Assembly: GCA_013399305.1 (NCBI GenBank)
Contig: VXAI01000117.1
Span: 582,497-646,496 of the forward strand
DNA length: 64,000 nt
DNA from: Rostratula benghalensis
Lineage: Eukaryota > Chordata > Aves > Charadriiformes > Rostratulidae
Direction: 5' to 3'
In this document: in pieces, positions 47,817 to 58,900 of the stretch
How the letters are laid out: each line of letters opens with the position of its first letter
Numbering within the stretch: position 1 is the first letter of the stretch
Position numbers and translations under genes: made by a program
Notes under the pieces: generated by a model
Databases searched by the model: none
Told to the model about the DNA's origin: nothing
What the model saw: the letters and a program-made list of their open reading frames with translations, nothing else

Positions 47817-49545
47817 AAACCTTGTTAACCAAAGTAAAGTTACATTTAAAGACTTTCTTTACTTAATCCATTCTAGCTGTATCATGCAGTAGCTTTCTAG
47901 GATGCAGCACCAAGTGAATGAGGCTGGATATGAGAAGCTGGAAAGAGACAGTGGGAAGAAGAAAGCATTTAGGGTTTGCACGGATTTTGCTTCTTGTTTC
48001 TCCTACCCTGGTGAGTTACTGGTGTTGGCTACGGTGATACGGACTATACCAGGTCACCTTTGGGGACTCAAATGCATTTGATAGACATATGTTCTATCTT
48101 CAATAGTCTTTGTTTTGTCTTCACAAATTAGTGTTTGTAGAAAATAACCACAGATTAGATTAGTGCATTGCTCCCATGGGATGCAGACTTCAGGGTTTAG
48201 GCAATGCTCTCTGGCTAACAAGAGCCAACAAGTTATACCTGAGACATGCCCCTGGGTGAAGCATGCCCTGCTCCGATGACGACAGGAGCAAGCTGAGCGT
48301 CCTCCCAGGAGAGACGCCAAGTGTTGACACAAAGGCAGTTGTCTCCCATTGTGATTAACCAAGCAGAACTTGCAGTGGATGAGCCACCAAAGTGATCAAA
48401 TTTACGTTTATCCTAGCAGTAGTATCAGGCTGCCAATGAGATTAGAAGGAATGACTCTTAATGTAGTCTTTTGGTAGTGGGGCAAGATTTATTTTCTTAG
48501 CATAAGCTGCTTAGGAAAAGCTCCTTTTACTTAGCATTTATCACTTGTTACTGATGTATTATTGCATTGATAGCCATCCCAAGAAAACATTGTAAAGTCC
48601 CTACCTGTTTCATACATGAGGGTATTCCCTTTGACACCAAACACATTTTGAGAGAACAAAACTGAAGACAGACTGAGTTATACCTACTTAGTTACACTAA
48701 AGTATACTCAGTGCAGCTCTCTTTTTGACCAATAGAACAGGAACCTAATGTGCTTTCTGAGTCACTGCGTTTCTTCCTGCTGGCACTGATGGAAGCTGGA
48801 TCCAGCGTATGGTGACTGCAGATCTGTGGACCTTACTCAGGAGAAGCCTACAGTGAGCCTAGCAGGATCTACGGCTTGAGCAAGAAATGCCAAATCTCAT
48901 CCTGTAGGATAAAACATGCTGCATTTCCTCAAACATGTCTTTGGTCTGCTTCCCTTCTCCCCTCAAGGTAAGTCAAGCCAGGTACGTTACTTCTAGGTGA
49001 AATAGTCTTGTTTGTTTTTTACAAGCTTCTCAGGTACACGAAAGGATGATGCAGTGTACAGCACCATCACATAACGGTGCCTGTAATGTGCACTATACAG
49101 AAGAGTCCCAGGGTGTTGTACAACAAAATTCTACCATAGTCTGTGTAACAAAGACCAATTAAGAGCAGCAGTTAACCTATATTTTTCTACCCTCCTTTAA
49201 GTGTCAACTTACACCCGGGATTGCAAATACTAGTTGGAAGTGCATCATACTGTCCAGAGGCATAATTACAGAAAGCTGTAGTTGTCTTTATCACAAAGTT
49301 TTAATTAGCAAGACACATTAAATAACCAGCTGATACAGATCTTAATGAATCATTTATAGGCCTACATCTAAAATAATTATATGTAGATGGTCACACATAA
49401 TTGCTCACATATGCCTGGGCTTATGTGAAATGTAATATGCCTCTTCCCAATGTGAAGTGAAGGTGAAAGATAGAGACAGGACAAAACTGGGGCAACAGCC
49501 CACCTTAACCAAACAGCTTCCACCTGGACCATTGCTGAAAAGATT

Positions 49546-49556
49546 GGGGGGGGGGG
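49546..49556 (+). repeat. G homopolymer (11 bases)
   Basis: An uninterrupted run of 11 G. A run of 10 C lies at 61092-61101. Both are prone to sequencing length error. Confidence 0.9.
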
Positions 49557-52500
49557 AGTGGGAAACGGAATAAGAATAGTTGGCTTCAGAAAATCTTGAG
49601 GAAAGACAGGAGCTCTAGGCTCCTGAATTATTGGCTGGTTTGGGTTTTTTGTTTTTCTAAATCAAGGTGGTTAACCCAGGTGGGCACTTCATGTAGTCCT
49701 GCTCAGGAATGAGCAGAGGGCAGATACACACTAGGGATGAGGATATGATTTCTGGGACAAGCTGGGACTCTGGTCTCTGCAAGCTACGTCACACTATCCT
49801 TGCCATGGTTCCATGGCAGCCTAGCATGCTCTAGATGTGTCCCTTTTTTCTCCAGTCACACTGTCAGCCCTGGAGCACAGAGAGGCTGCTCTAGAGCAAC
49901 CAGCAGCCCGGGTCTCTCCTTCACCAGGGGAGTTCCCAGCTCTCTGTTTTCACCAGCTTTCATGCTGCTTAGTGTGTCTGCATGAAAAAGCCAGAAACGT
50001 GCCCACACATCCAATTGCTCTGGGGCTAATTTTTGCTCCACGTACTGTTTTAGGGCCAGATTTTTTGTGGCATTTGTTTGTGACTGTTCCCTGATAGTAA
50101 AAAAAGAAGTAATGCACACCTCTTCCCTTTGCTGAGAAGATGTGGCTGGGTGACGGCAGGCTGCTCTCATCCATTGGCCGTGGTGGCAGGATGGTCTGAC
50201 TGATGGAGCTTCACTCGTGGAACTGGTTCTTAGGTGAAGTCTGCCAGGCTCTGGGATGGATATGTCAGGCAGGGTGCCAGTCCCACTTCTTTTGGCAGGT
50301 TTATCCCTCCTACCCCACCAAGCTGAGCTCCCTCGGGCACTCACGTCACTGCCTCCACCCCTCCCTGCCCTGTGGGCTGCCTTGGTTTCTGTCTCCGGTG
50401 CTGTAGTTTAGTTGGTATAATTTTGAGCTGTTTTCTCCTCCTGCTTTTTGTCAAGTAATACTTTAATGCCTGGCTGTATATAATACATTATGTCCAAAAA
50501 AGAGAAAACAAAACCAAAACCACCAGCAAAACAAACCTCCTGCATCCATAGTCTTTCTTGCAATGTCTGACTCGGCTTACCCTGCTTAGCTGGAGTGCCA
50601 GTAGGAGCAAAGCCCGTGTTTGTCTGATTGCAAGGCAAAAGCTAGTGATAAACAAACCATTGCAAATGTATATTTGAAAAGATTAGGAGCAAAGTATTAC
50701 TAACCCATGCAGTATTATAATCCAGTGTCCTTTAAAAGCAGTGTTGAATAATTTTCTCAATTATCCACAGAGTCTGCTCTTAACAGGTTTCCCAGGTTCC
50801 TTAGCATCAGATGAACTGCTGATCTCTGCAGAACTTCTTTCAGTTTAAGTACAGAGTTATCCTTAAAATTAGTGGGCTTTTCAGAGTTAGTATGCTAATC
50901 TCCTGATGCACCACAGTAGGCGTCTGGAGTAGATCTAACTAGACTGTTTATACTGCGCTTCGTTTCAGGGTGGTTAGAGGCGAGGGAGCACTTGTGGCAA
51001 GAGCTGATGTGGTGTAGGGTTTGACAGCATCTTTCCACACCTAGTTGTTTTGTGGAGGAGAGAGGAGTGGAGGTTCCCAGTGTATCTTCTTAGCTTCTTC
51101 CCATCAGGGGGCTTTGGCAGAGCAGGGCACAAGCCCCTGCTCCGTTTTTCCCAGCGTGCCCAGGGAGGCAGAGGTATTGTTTACCGCCTTCTGGAAGAAA
51201 AGGAGAAACCTGGTGGAAGAGGTTTCCTTTCTCTCTCCAAGACAGAAAACAGTTTGTTCAACCCTCTGTACCTACCTGGAGGCACCTATGCCAAAGGAGC
51301 ACGCTGTGTGCTCCATCCAACAGGGCAGCCACCGGGAATGCTCTCAGCACCGTGTCTGATAGCAGCCTACGTGCTAAAGCTGACAGTCTCTCTGGACGGA
51401 TGGTTGTAATAACTTTGCACTTTGTGGCTGTTGCTGGTTTTGTGCTCCCAACCATCTCCCAGGAGGTGAGGAAGTGAAGTGCTCTTAGTCATTTTATGGG
51501 GAGAAACTGGGCCACAGTATGATGAGGCCACACAGAGAGCCCGCGGCACAGCCACTCGGCTATCAGATCATCTTCTCCTTCCTTATCAGCTTTGCCTGAC
51601 ACGCGTGTGTAAGTAGGATATGGGGAAATGGCTCCTGAGTGACTGTGAATAGTGGGAAGGAGCCAGGGAAATGGGAAGAGAGGTGCCTCCTACCAACACC
51701 AAGATTGCTTCCTGAAACCCTCAGTATGCTGAACAATGACAGATTTGCTCCAGCCCCATGTTTTCAGTGGAGCAGATTTTTTCCCAGTTCTCTTGTTAGA
51801 CTCTCAGTCTTGGTTTTCCAGCCACCGCCAACACTGTCTGGGCACAGGTCCATGTTTATGCTAGCTCCACAGCCAGAAATACGGTGATCTCTGGTTCATG
51901 CTAGCATGTGGTTGTGCTGAATGCATCAAAATGCGTCATTGAGACTCACCAGCTACATAAAGCATGGAGTTGTGGCAGGGAAATCAGAGAGTGTATAGCT
52001 CAACATTGAGGAGAGTAACAGCACTGGAAGCCAGGAACTTGCCCAGAAGAGTCTGTGGTTTAAAATCGCTCTATCAGAAGGCTACTTCCTAAAGCAAAAT
52101 GTTTCTTTCAGAGTGCAGTGTTTTGATATCTGAGCTGGATCAGGAGTACACTTTATTTTACAACAGCCAATGGTACCAATTACAGACCTAGACTTTCAGA
52201 GCAGCACAGGGGACTCCACCACACATCTTCCATTAATTATCTCTTGGCCAAGTTAAATCTGCAATGATAGCACGAGTAGTATGTCACAAGCTCATTTTCT
52301 GTCATTAAAATCAGCAGCTATGACCCTGTTCCTTGCTGGGAGCACATCTTCTTGGTAAGAAAATCTATTTCATTGCAGGCGCTTTTCGAAGAATGCCGTT
52401 TTAATGCCGGGTTGTGCTGAAGCAGAGCCCAGCTCCTGCTTTTGCAGACCTCCTGAAGCAGGGAAGAACAGAGCTTTAGGAAGTAGCCTTGGTGTATATG

Positions 52501-53530
52501 CTTTAAAAGTCTTAGGAGCAAGTGCCCTGCATTCCAAATCCAACATTTTGGGCTCCATAGTGGGGCAGCTTCACCCTGGGAAGAGCGTGGCCTCTACCCC
52601 TGCAGTCAAGTGTGTTGAACTGTGGGTTGCTGCTGTTGTCCATCTTTGGAAATTGTTTCAACTTTTGATGCTGCTGTTCCTTCTTCCTTACTGCCATATA
52701 ACATTTGACGGCCAAAAAATATCCATTTCCAGATAATGTCCAGTGCCCATCTCTATGCATTAAACCTAAGCAATGCACTGACCTCCAGTAATGACAACTT
52801 AGGCAGCAACTTGCTCCACCAACCAATTCACTTTGTATCTGAGAATGAAAAAGCGAAAAATGCTCAGTTTGAAATCACCCTATAATAGGGTTATTTTAAA
52901 AAGACAGACAAGGTAGGAAAGCACCAGCCACTGGTATTGGCCATATCCTTCTCTTACCCTTCGTGAAAAGTGATGCTGATGAATAGGCTTGTGCATCCCT
53001 CAGTACATCTGGCTGCCAGGCGCCTCTGAAGACAGCAGCTGGGCAGGACGTAACCTGCTGAGAGAAGGTGTCCAGATAACAAATTACCCCCTCGAAAACT
53101 ACAAAACAACAAGAAAGAAACTGCACCGTCCAAAAAAAGTAGAAGTTAAAAGGGACAGGATTACACCATGTTAAGCAGCCTCTTCCATTTGCAATTAGTA
53201 CTAGGCGTCAGTAGCGATAGAGCAAGTTTTCTACCAGCTCCTGGGAGGTGCTCCAGCAGGATGGATGTGGAGACTGCGTAGCTGTGAGAAGCAGCTGAAC
53301 CTCAGCTTTTTAGAGGGGATAGTACCTGTGCGGGTTTGTCCTGACAGACACTATCTGGAGGAGGTGTCACGTGGCCCAAGTGGGGTTTGGGATCCTGTTA
53401 GGAAGCTGTGCTAATTCAGGTAGTAGTAATAGATCCAGTTCTAATTTCTTTCTGTGAATACCAATGGTTTTTTAAATTTATTTTTAATTATTAAAGTTAC
53501 CACAGAGCTGGTCTGCTCTTTCCTTTGCAG

Positions 53531-53880
53531 CACCTATTCTGAGACTACCGGAACTTTAACTTGGAAGATGCACTCCTCCGGGTGCGCAGACACTGATGAG
53601 GACACCTTCACCAAGAACAGCTTTGTGCAGACAGAGCCTGGATGAAGTAGCGGTTGCCTGAAAACATGGAGTTTCTTCCTTTCCTGGAGTCACAGCAAGA
53701 TCAGAGGTGAGACTCTGTGCCAGTGCCCGCGACATAATTTCAGTTGCAAGGTTAGGAACGTGCCTTGGACCTCTGCATGCGTCTGCGTGGCCCAGGTGCT
53801 CTGAAGCACCCCTCTGAATTGCTGTCACAGATCTCTATCCCTAGGCTCATTCATAGTTACAGGCATGGAAAAATAATAAA
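53531..53880 (+). other. Candidate terminal exon (unproven)
   Basis: A very strong acceptor (CTGCTCTTTCCTTTGCAG at 53530) is followed by an open frame of 37 complete codons starting TYSETTGTLTWKMHSS and ending FTKNSFVQTEPG, a stop at 53643-53645, and AATAAA at 53875-53880. Together this is the layout of a last coding exon with a 230-base 3' UTR. I do not recognise the peptide and no upstream partner exon is established. Confidence 0.25.
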
Positions 53881-53973
53881 TCTCTTGGGCTGACAAAACT
53901 GCAGAAGGTAAAAGCTTCTTTGCCAAGGCCACTGAGGAAAAATATTGCACTTTCCTTCCTCCATGTGCTACAG

Positions 53974-54285
53974 AACTTTTTCTAGAAGGGCTCCATGATA
54001 CTCAGGGTTCTGTGGCTGGTTTCCTACCTGATGCCATGAGCATAAATGTGGGCACAGATGGGCAAAGGCTGGTACTTCTTAACCAAACCAGCACGGATGA
54101 AGAAATAACTATTTGGCAGGAATGTCTTAAAGCAAAATACATTAAAGACTGTCATGAGGTGAAATCTCACTGCTACAGCAGTGAGAACTGTAAACATTTG
54201 CGGTGGGCTGTACACGCTGAATGTTACAAGAAAGCCAGGATTTCAGAAATAAGAGGAAGCTGGTTTTAAGTTGATTTCTAATAAA
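53974..54285 (+). other. Candidate terminal exon or chance open frame (unproven)
   Basis: The acceptor-like CACTTTCCTTCCTCC plus TGCTACAG (to 53973) opens into a frame without stops until TAA 54267-54269, with AATAAA at about 54280. The same frame is open from 53880, about 129 codons in all. It has no in-frame ATG near its start, so it could only be coding as part of a spliced RNA. A stop-to-stop frame of this length is expected about once by chance in 64 kb. Confidence 0.15.
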
Positions 54286-55999
54286 ACAAGGCTTACACAG
54301 TCATGTTATCTGTCTCTCTCCACCTGCTTATACCCTTGCTCTTTTCCTCGATAACTTTTGCCTCCATTAAGGTCACTGTCAACTATCAAAGCCAGCAGCG
54401 ATCCCACCAGATTTGTAAACACCAGCAATGCAGCTGGCAAGAGACCTGAGGAAATGCTGCCCGTGGACAGTCATCATTCACACAGCACCAAGCTCTGCTA
54501 GGGCCAGTGGCTGTGGCCAGCCTCCCTATGACTGCTCCAGCTGATGTGAGCTTCCAGTAATGGTTTTTACTCTTTTCCCACAGGGATGACCTCCGGTTTT
54601 CTCCACTTCCTTGTGATGCAGAGACAAATCTTCAAAGTCTATGACATAGGTTGGTTTCACATAAGACTTCCGGGCTTATTTTAGGGTCTGTTTTAAGCCA
54701 GGAGAAATATTGGTTGAGTCTGTGGCTGGCCTGGCTCTCATGCTCTTGGGAAGCCAGTTATCAGAGAGAATTTTAATGGCTCTTACGGGCTGTATGAAAG
54801 ACTAGTGATATCAGAGAGAATTCTTAAACAGCCTTGTTCCAAGCTTTACATGATGTCTTTTTTTGCCTTGCTGCAAAAACACAAGCCCTAGTTGCGTGCT
54901 GCAAACCGGTATGGCTGATGGGTACTCTGGGGAGAGGATGCTTGGGAGAAGCTGCCTCCATGGCTGCTTCTGCCCGAGGGGTGGGTTTGCATTTGCTGCT
55001 CGCAGTGATAACCTGGCTCACGAGCTGTGCTCCTTTGCACATTGCACTACCCCTTGTCCTCCTGGATGGAGCCATGGCTGGATTTGTGCCTTAGAAGCTG
55101 TGTGCTGGCAAGGGGGGAGAGGAAGATCAATAGTCTTCAATAAAGGGATAAGTAAGACGGTGGCTTAAGGGAAAGCTCCAGAGAGCTCATAGTGATCATC
55201 AGGAGGGACAAGCAGTGATGTCTTATTGACATAACTCATTAGAAATTGCTGGGGGCTACTGGACTGGACAGTCACTTCAAATGCCAGCAACCCCGGGGGA
55301 GCTGGATGTAAATGTTGTAATTGATATAAGAGTGGAAGCTGCTCAACTACAAAGTGACATTTCAAATACTGTGGGAATGAATGATGTGAAACATCCTCAA
55401 CGAGATCTGTTTCCCTCAACTCCTTTGACTCCTGTCAGAGGTGCATGTTCGAGCTTTTCTCTGGGCAGATGGCTTCTGCAAATAGAACCGGCTTTGAAAT
55501 ACAAAGTTTTGCTGAATTCATTATATGCCTTCTGACTTCAAAGCTTTCCACTTCCCTCTTTAGTTTTAAATAGAGACACTTGGCTGCTTTTAGGCCTGTT
55601 CTGTTTGAGACAGGTTCTGCAGTGTATGTCACCGGTGAAGTGCAGCAGTGGTGGAAGAGCTATTTGAGGTGCGCTGAGCAGCACTGAGCCCACCCATGGC
55701 TGCATCTCACCTCTCTCCATGTCTGGCCAGAAGGAACATGGTCCCTGCAGTTATGTGGGTCTCAGGGGGCTCACCCTGTTGGGGTCTGTCCCTGCACTTC
55801 CAGCTCTCCCAGGGTGCAGGACGCAGTGTAAGGAGGAAGGGACAGGTTGGGGATGCTGTTCGCAAAAGGACCTGTTCTGCCCAGGTCAGCACAAGTCCTC
55901 TTTGTTGAGGACTTCACAACAGGAAGCTTCTTCCCGTTGTGAAAATTAATATGAATTAATCTTTAAAGAATTTCATATTGAGTTTATCTCCTGGAGCAT

Positions 56000-58900
56000 G
56001 GTGGCTTTCCAACCTCAGCTAAGCAAGTGGATAGCAGTAGTCAGAAGGTAGCATAAGCCCATAGCTGTCTTCATTACTTTACTTTGGCTATAGGTATTTC
56101 ATTTGGGTAGAAGTGATGGGGTTTTGGTTCTACATCTCATTTTTACTTCTGAGGATGTGTTGGAGCCACTCAGAGGGATACAAATTGGAGAGTTTTCTCT
56201 TTGTATTTGTTTGCACAGAGAGATGACAATTTGTTGGCCAAAAGATTTCTTGGAAAGAAAATGTCTGTTTGGAGGCTGAAATGTCAGTTTAGTCAAATTG
56301 TTCATAAGCACAAAAGGGGGGAGAAACAAGTGCCCAAACTTCAAAGCGGCTGAACCATTGCTTTCAACATCTGATTTGCCACATCTTTATTTCAAGATCC
56401 TTCAGGTTCAGTTTGGAAGTTTTAAAGGCTCCAAGTCAAAATGTTCAGACTGAGCAACATATTTGCTTCACCCACAATTTTTTAAAAAATTTTTAATTTT
56501 TTTAGAAGTGGCATCAAACTGAAAATGTATTACTTGCCCTGTTCTGGTTGCCTACAGCATCTGGGTAAGTTAAAGGCAGAACTTGATAAACTGAAAAGTG
56601 TTTAGTGAGAAAAAGTTCTTAATTTTGTACCTCAGCTTCCAGCAGCTGGGTTCTTTATGGATGCTCTAAAACAGCAGTGTATTATGACTTTCAGCATTCT
56701 TCCCTATACTTTTAAACTGAGAGGCTTTTGTGGGATTTTTGCCTTATCAGCAGTACATTATTAAATGTCAACTCATTCCAAATCTTTATCATTTCACTGG
56801 AAGGACTATTCTTAATTTCAGCCCTGGAGTTGGTTTATGTGTGGTTTGATCATCTGTTCATCCTTTCATACAGATGCTATCAACATGGGCAGCAGAGCAG
56901 CCCTGTCAGACAGGATTAATGGCAGAGCGTGGTGTCGCTTGTGGAAGCAAAATAAGTAAAGGTGAACAGTAATATCGTACCATATGAATAAACACTGAGA
57001 TTGGAATAAATTTTCTAAATGTTTCAGCATCCTAAGTACAAAGTAATCACCCTGTCAGCAGCAATATTCACTGCTCTCTCATCTGGCTGTGATGGAATTA
57101 GTGGCAGTCTCCTGGGAAGAACACGGGTATGTCAGTGGTGGAAACCCAGTGTGCAGTTGTGTTAAAGCAAAAAGCAAACAAATCCCTTGGTCACATTACA
57201 GAAGGGGAAACCTAATACTTGCAGCATATTCTGCTTTGATTATGGCATTTATTTTGGTTTCCTTGTGAGAATGATAATGCAAAAAGGGAATATATATTTA
57301 TTTATTTCTATATCAGACAAAATGTGTCATAGAATTTGGTAGAAGATGGAAATCAGAGTCTGTGAAATCTAGAATCAGGGCAGGAAGGTATAAAACAGTG
57401 GGCAACGAGGAAAGACTTACTGAGCACTCTCTGACTTAATACAAACTCAAGGATGGGCAAAGCCTCAATGAACAATGTGACAAAAATATCCCAATTCACC
57501 TCACAAAAATATAAATAATTCTGTGTCATTACCAGGGTGAAGGGAGGCTATTTAGCTGCTTTTCAAATTTGTTAAACTATTTGCCTCTAGGTTTCCATGT
57601 GCATTCATTCTTGGAGGTGCCAGCCAAAAGATTTTTGATGCTTAGAAGAGAAAAGTGTAAAAAATCTAGCTCTTCCCAGTGGCCCCAAGGTCAGTGCTTA
57701 GAGCGTTTAAATTTTGGAAATACCAGGTTGAGGCACTTGCATAGAAAAAACAGATGTGCAATTACACTGTTTATCCTATCTACTCACAAACATGTTGAGC
57801 CCTAGTCGCCTTTGAAATAAAATCTTTCTCCACAACATATTGCTGCCCAGTAGCATGTGTCATGGAACATATTTAAGATTTCCTTGGAAAAAGCCAAGAT
57901 TAGTCGCTTCCAGGAATCAGATATTCAATTAAACACTCTCATGCTTCAGGCCAGTATGGCAATGGTACCTCTTCCTGAAAAAAAGGCTGCTGTGGGAACA
58001 GCTGGGATTAAGTGATTACAGCAAGAGAATTTTTGCATCAGTGCCGTGGTCCCTTGCGTATATGTAGCAGTAAGATCTGAAGAGGCTGGCCATGAAGCTT
58101 GGTGCATGTCTGGTGTTGCCCAGGAGTGCTCTTTTCCAGTCTCCAACTGTGATCTATCCTGATCCTGGAAAATCACAGGATATAAAAAGTGGCTGTACTG
58201 AGGTGATGGCTTTGCAAGTAGTAATTGTACTCTGGGCTATGGCTCTGCAACAAGTGGCTACGCTGGGGCTATGGCTTTGAATGTTGTATCTGACCATGCA
58301 GATTTGTGTCTTCACTGCTTCTCCAAGGCTGGCCATGTCCACACAGAAGGCTGTCCTAGCACTGAACTCTGTCATAAAGGGGAGCTCAAGCCTTCCCTCT
58401 TCCCCTTTGGCTTTCTCCACATTATTTTTCCCACCAGCTCATCTCCCTGGGCTCATTTGCGGTGCAGCCGGTGCCCCAGTGTGGCTGAGGATTACCAGGC
58501 TGGGGCAGGGAATCTCCCAAGGGAACAGAAGATTTTCTGTGTCTGTGGATGGATGTGTGAAGCACAGGCTATGTTATTTGTCTTTGGATCTAACTTTCTT
58601 GGTTTAGGTATTGTCAAACAACTGAAAGGACTGACATAAGCCACCCAGTCCCCATTAGCAAAGCTACTTTTAAATCTTATTGCAACCACTTTGTTTTCTA
58701 ACATGTAACTAAAGGCCTTTTTACGACTCCTTTACATGACGGCCACTTTCTACAGTCTGAGCAAACAGAAATCAGGCACATGCATCTTGCTGATACGGGT
58801 ATTTTGAAACCCTTTCCAAATAGTCTTGCCAGTGACTGCAGAAAAGCTTTTATATCAGTAGGAATGTGTATATTGGGTTTTCTTCCAGAAGCTGTGAGAG

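Larger units (their letters stand above)
47094..55999. other. Intergenic block, no recognised gene
   Basis: The block contains a GTCA array (47801-47816), an 11-base G run (49546-49556), a recursive-splice-like junction (48967/48968), and two neighbouring terminal-exon-like segments (53,531-53,880 and 53,974-54,285). An A/T-rich stretch at 49,240-49,440 looks like conserved non-coding DNA. A 14-base direct repeat (TATCAGAGAGAATT) occurs twice, 50 bases apart, at 54,759 and 54,809. Confidence 0.6.

Noticed and set aside
49856..50344. 162-codon minus-strand open frame
   Set aside because: Composition is Pro/Ser/Arg-rich with no recognisable motif. Probably chance in a G/C-richer patch.
3917..53372. 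Scattered CACGTG E-boxes
   Set aside because: They are no more frequent than chance and not clustered at a promoter. Clock regulation cannot be argued from them.
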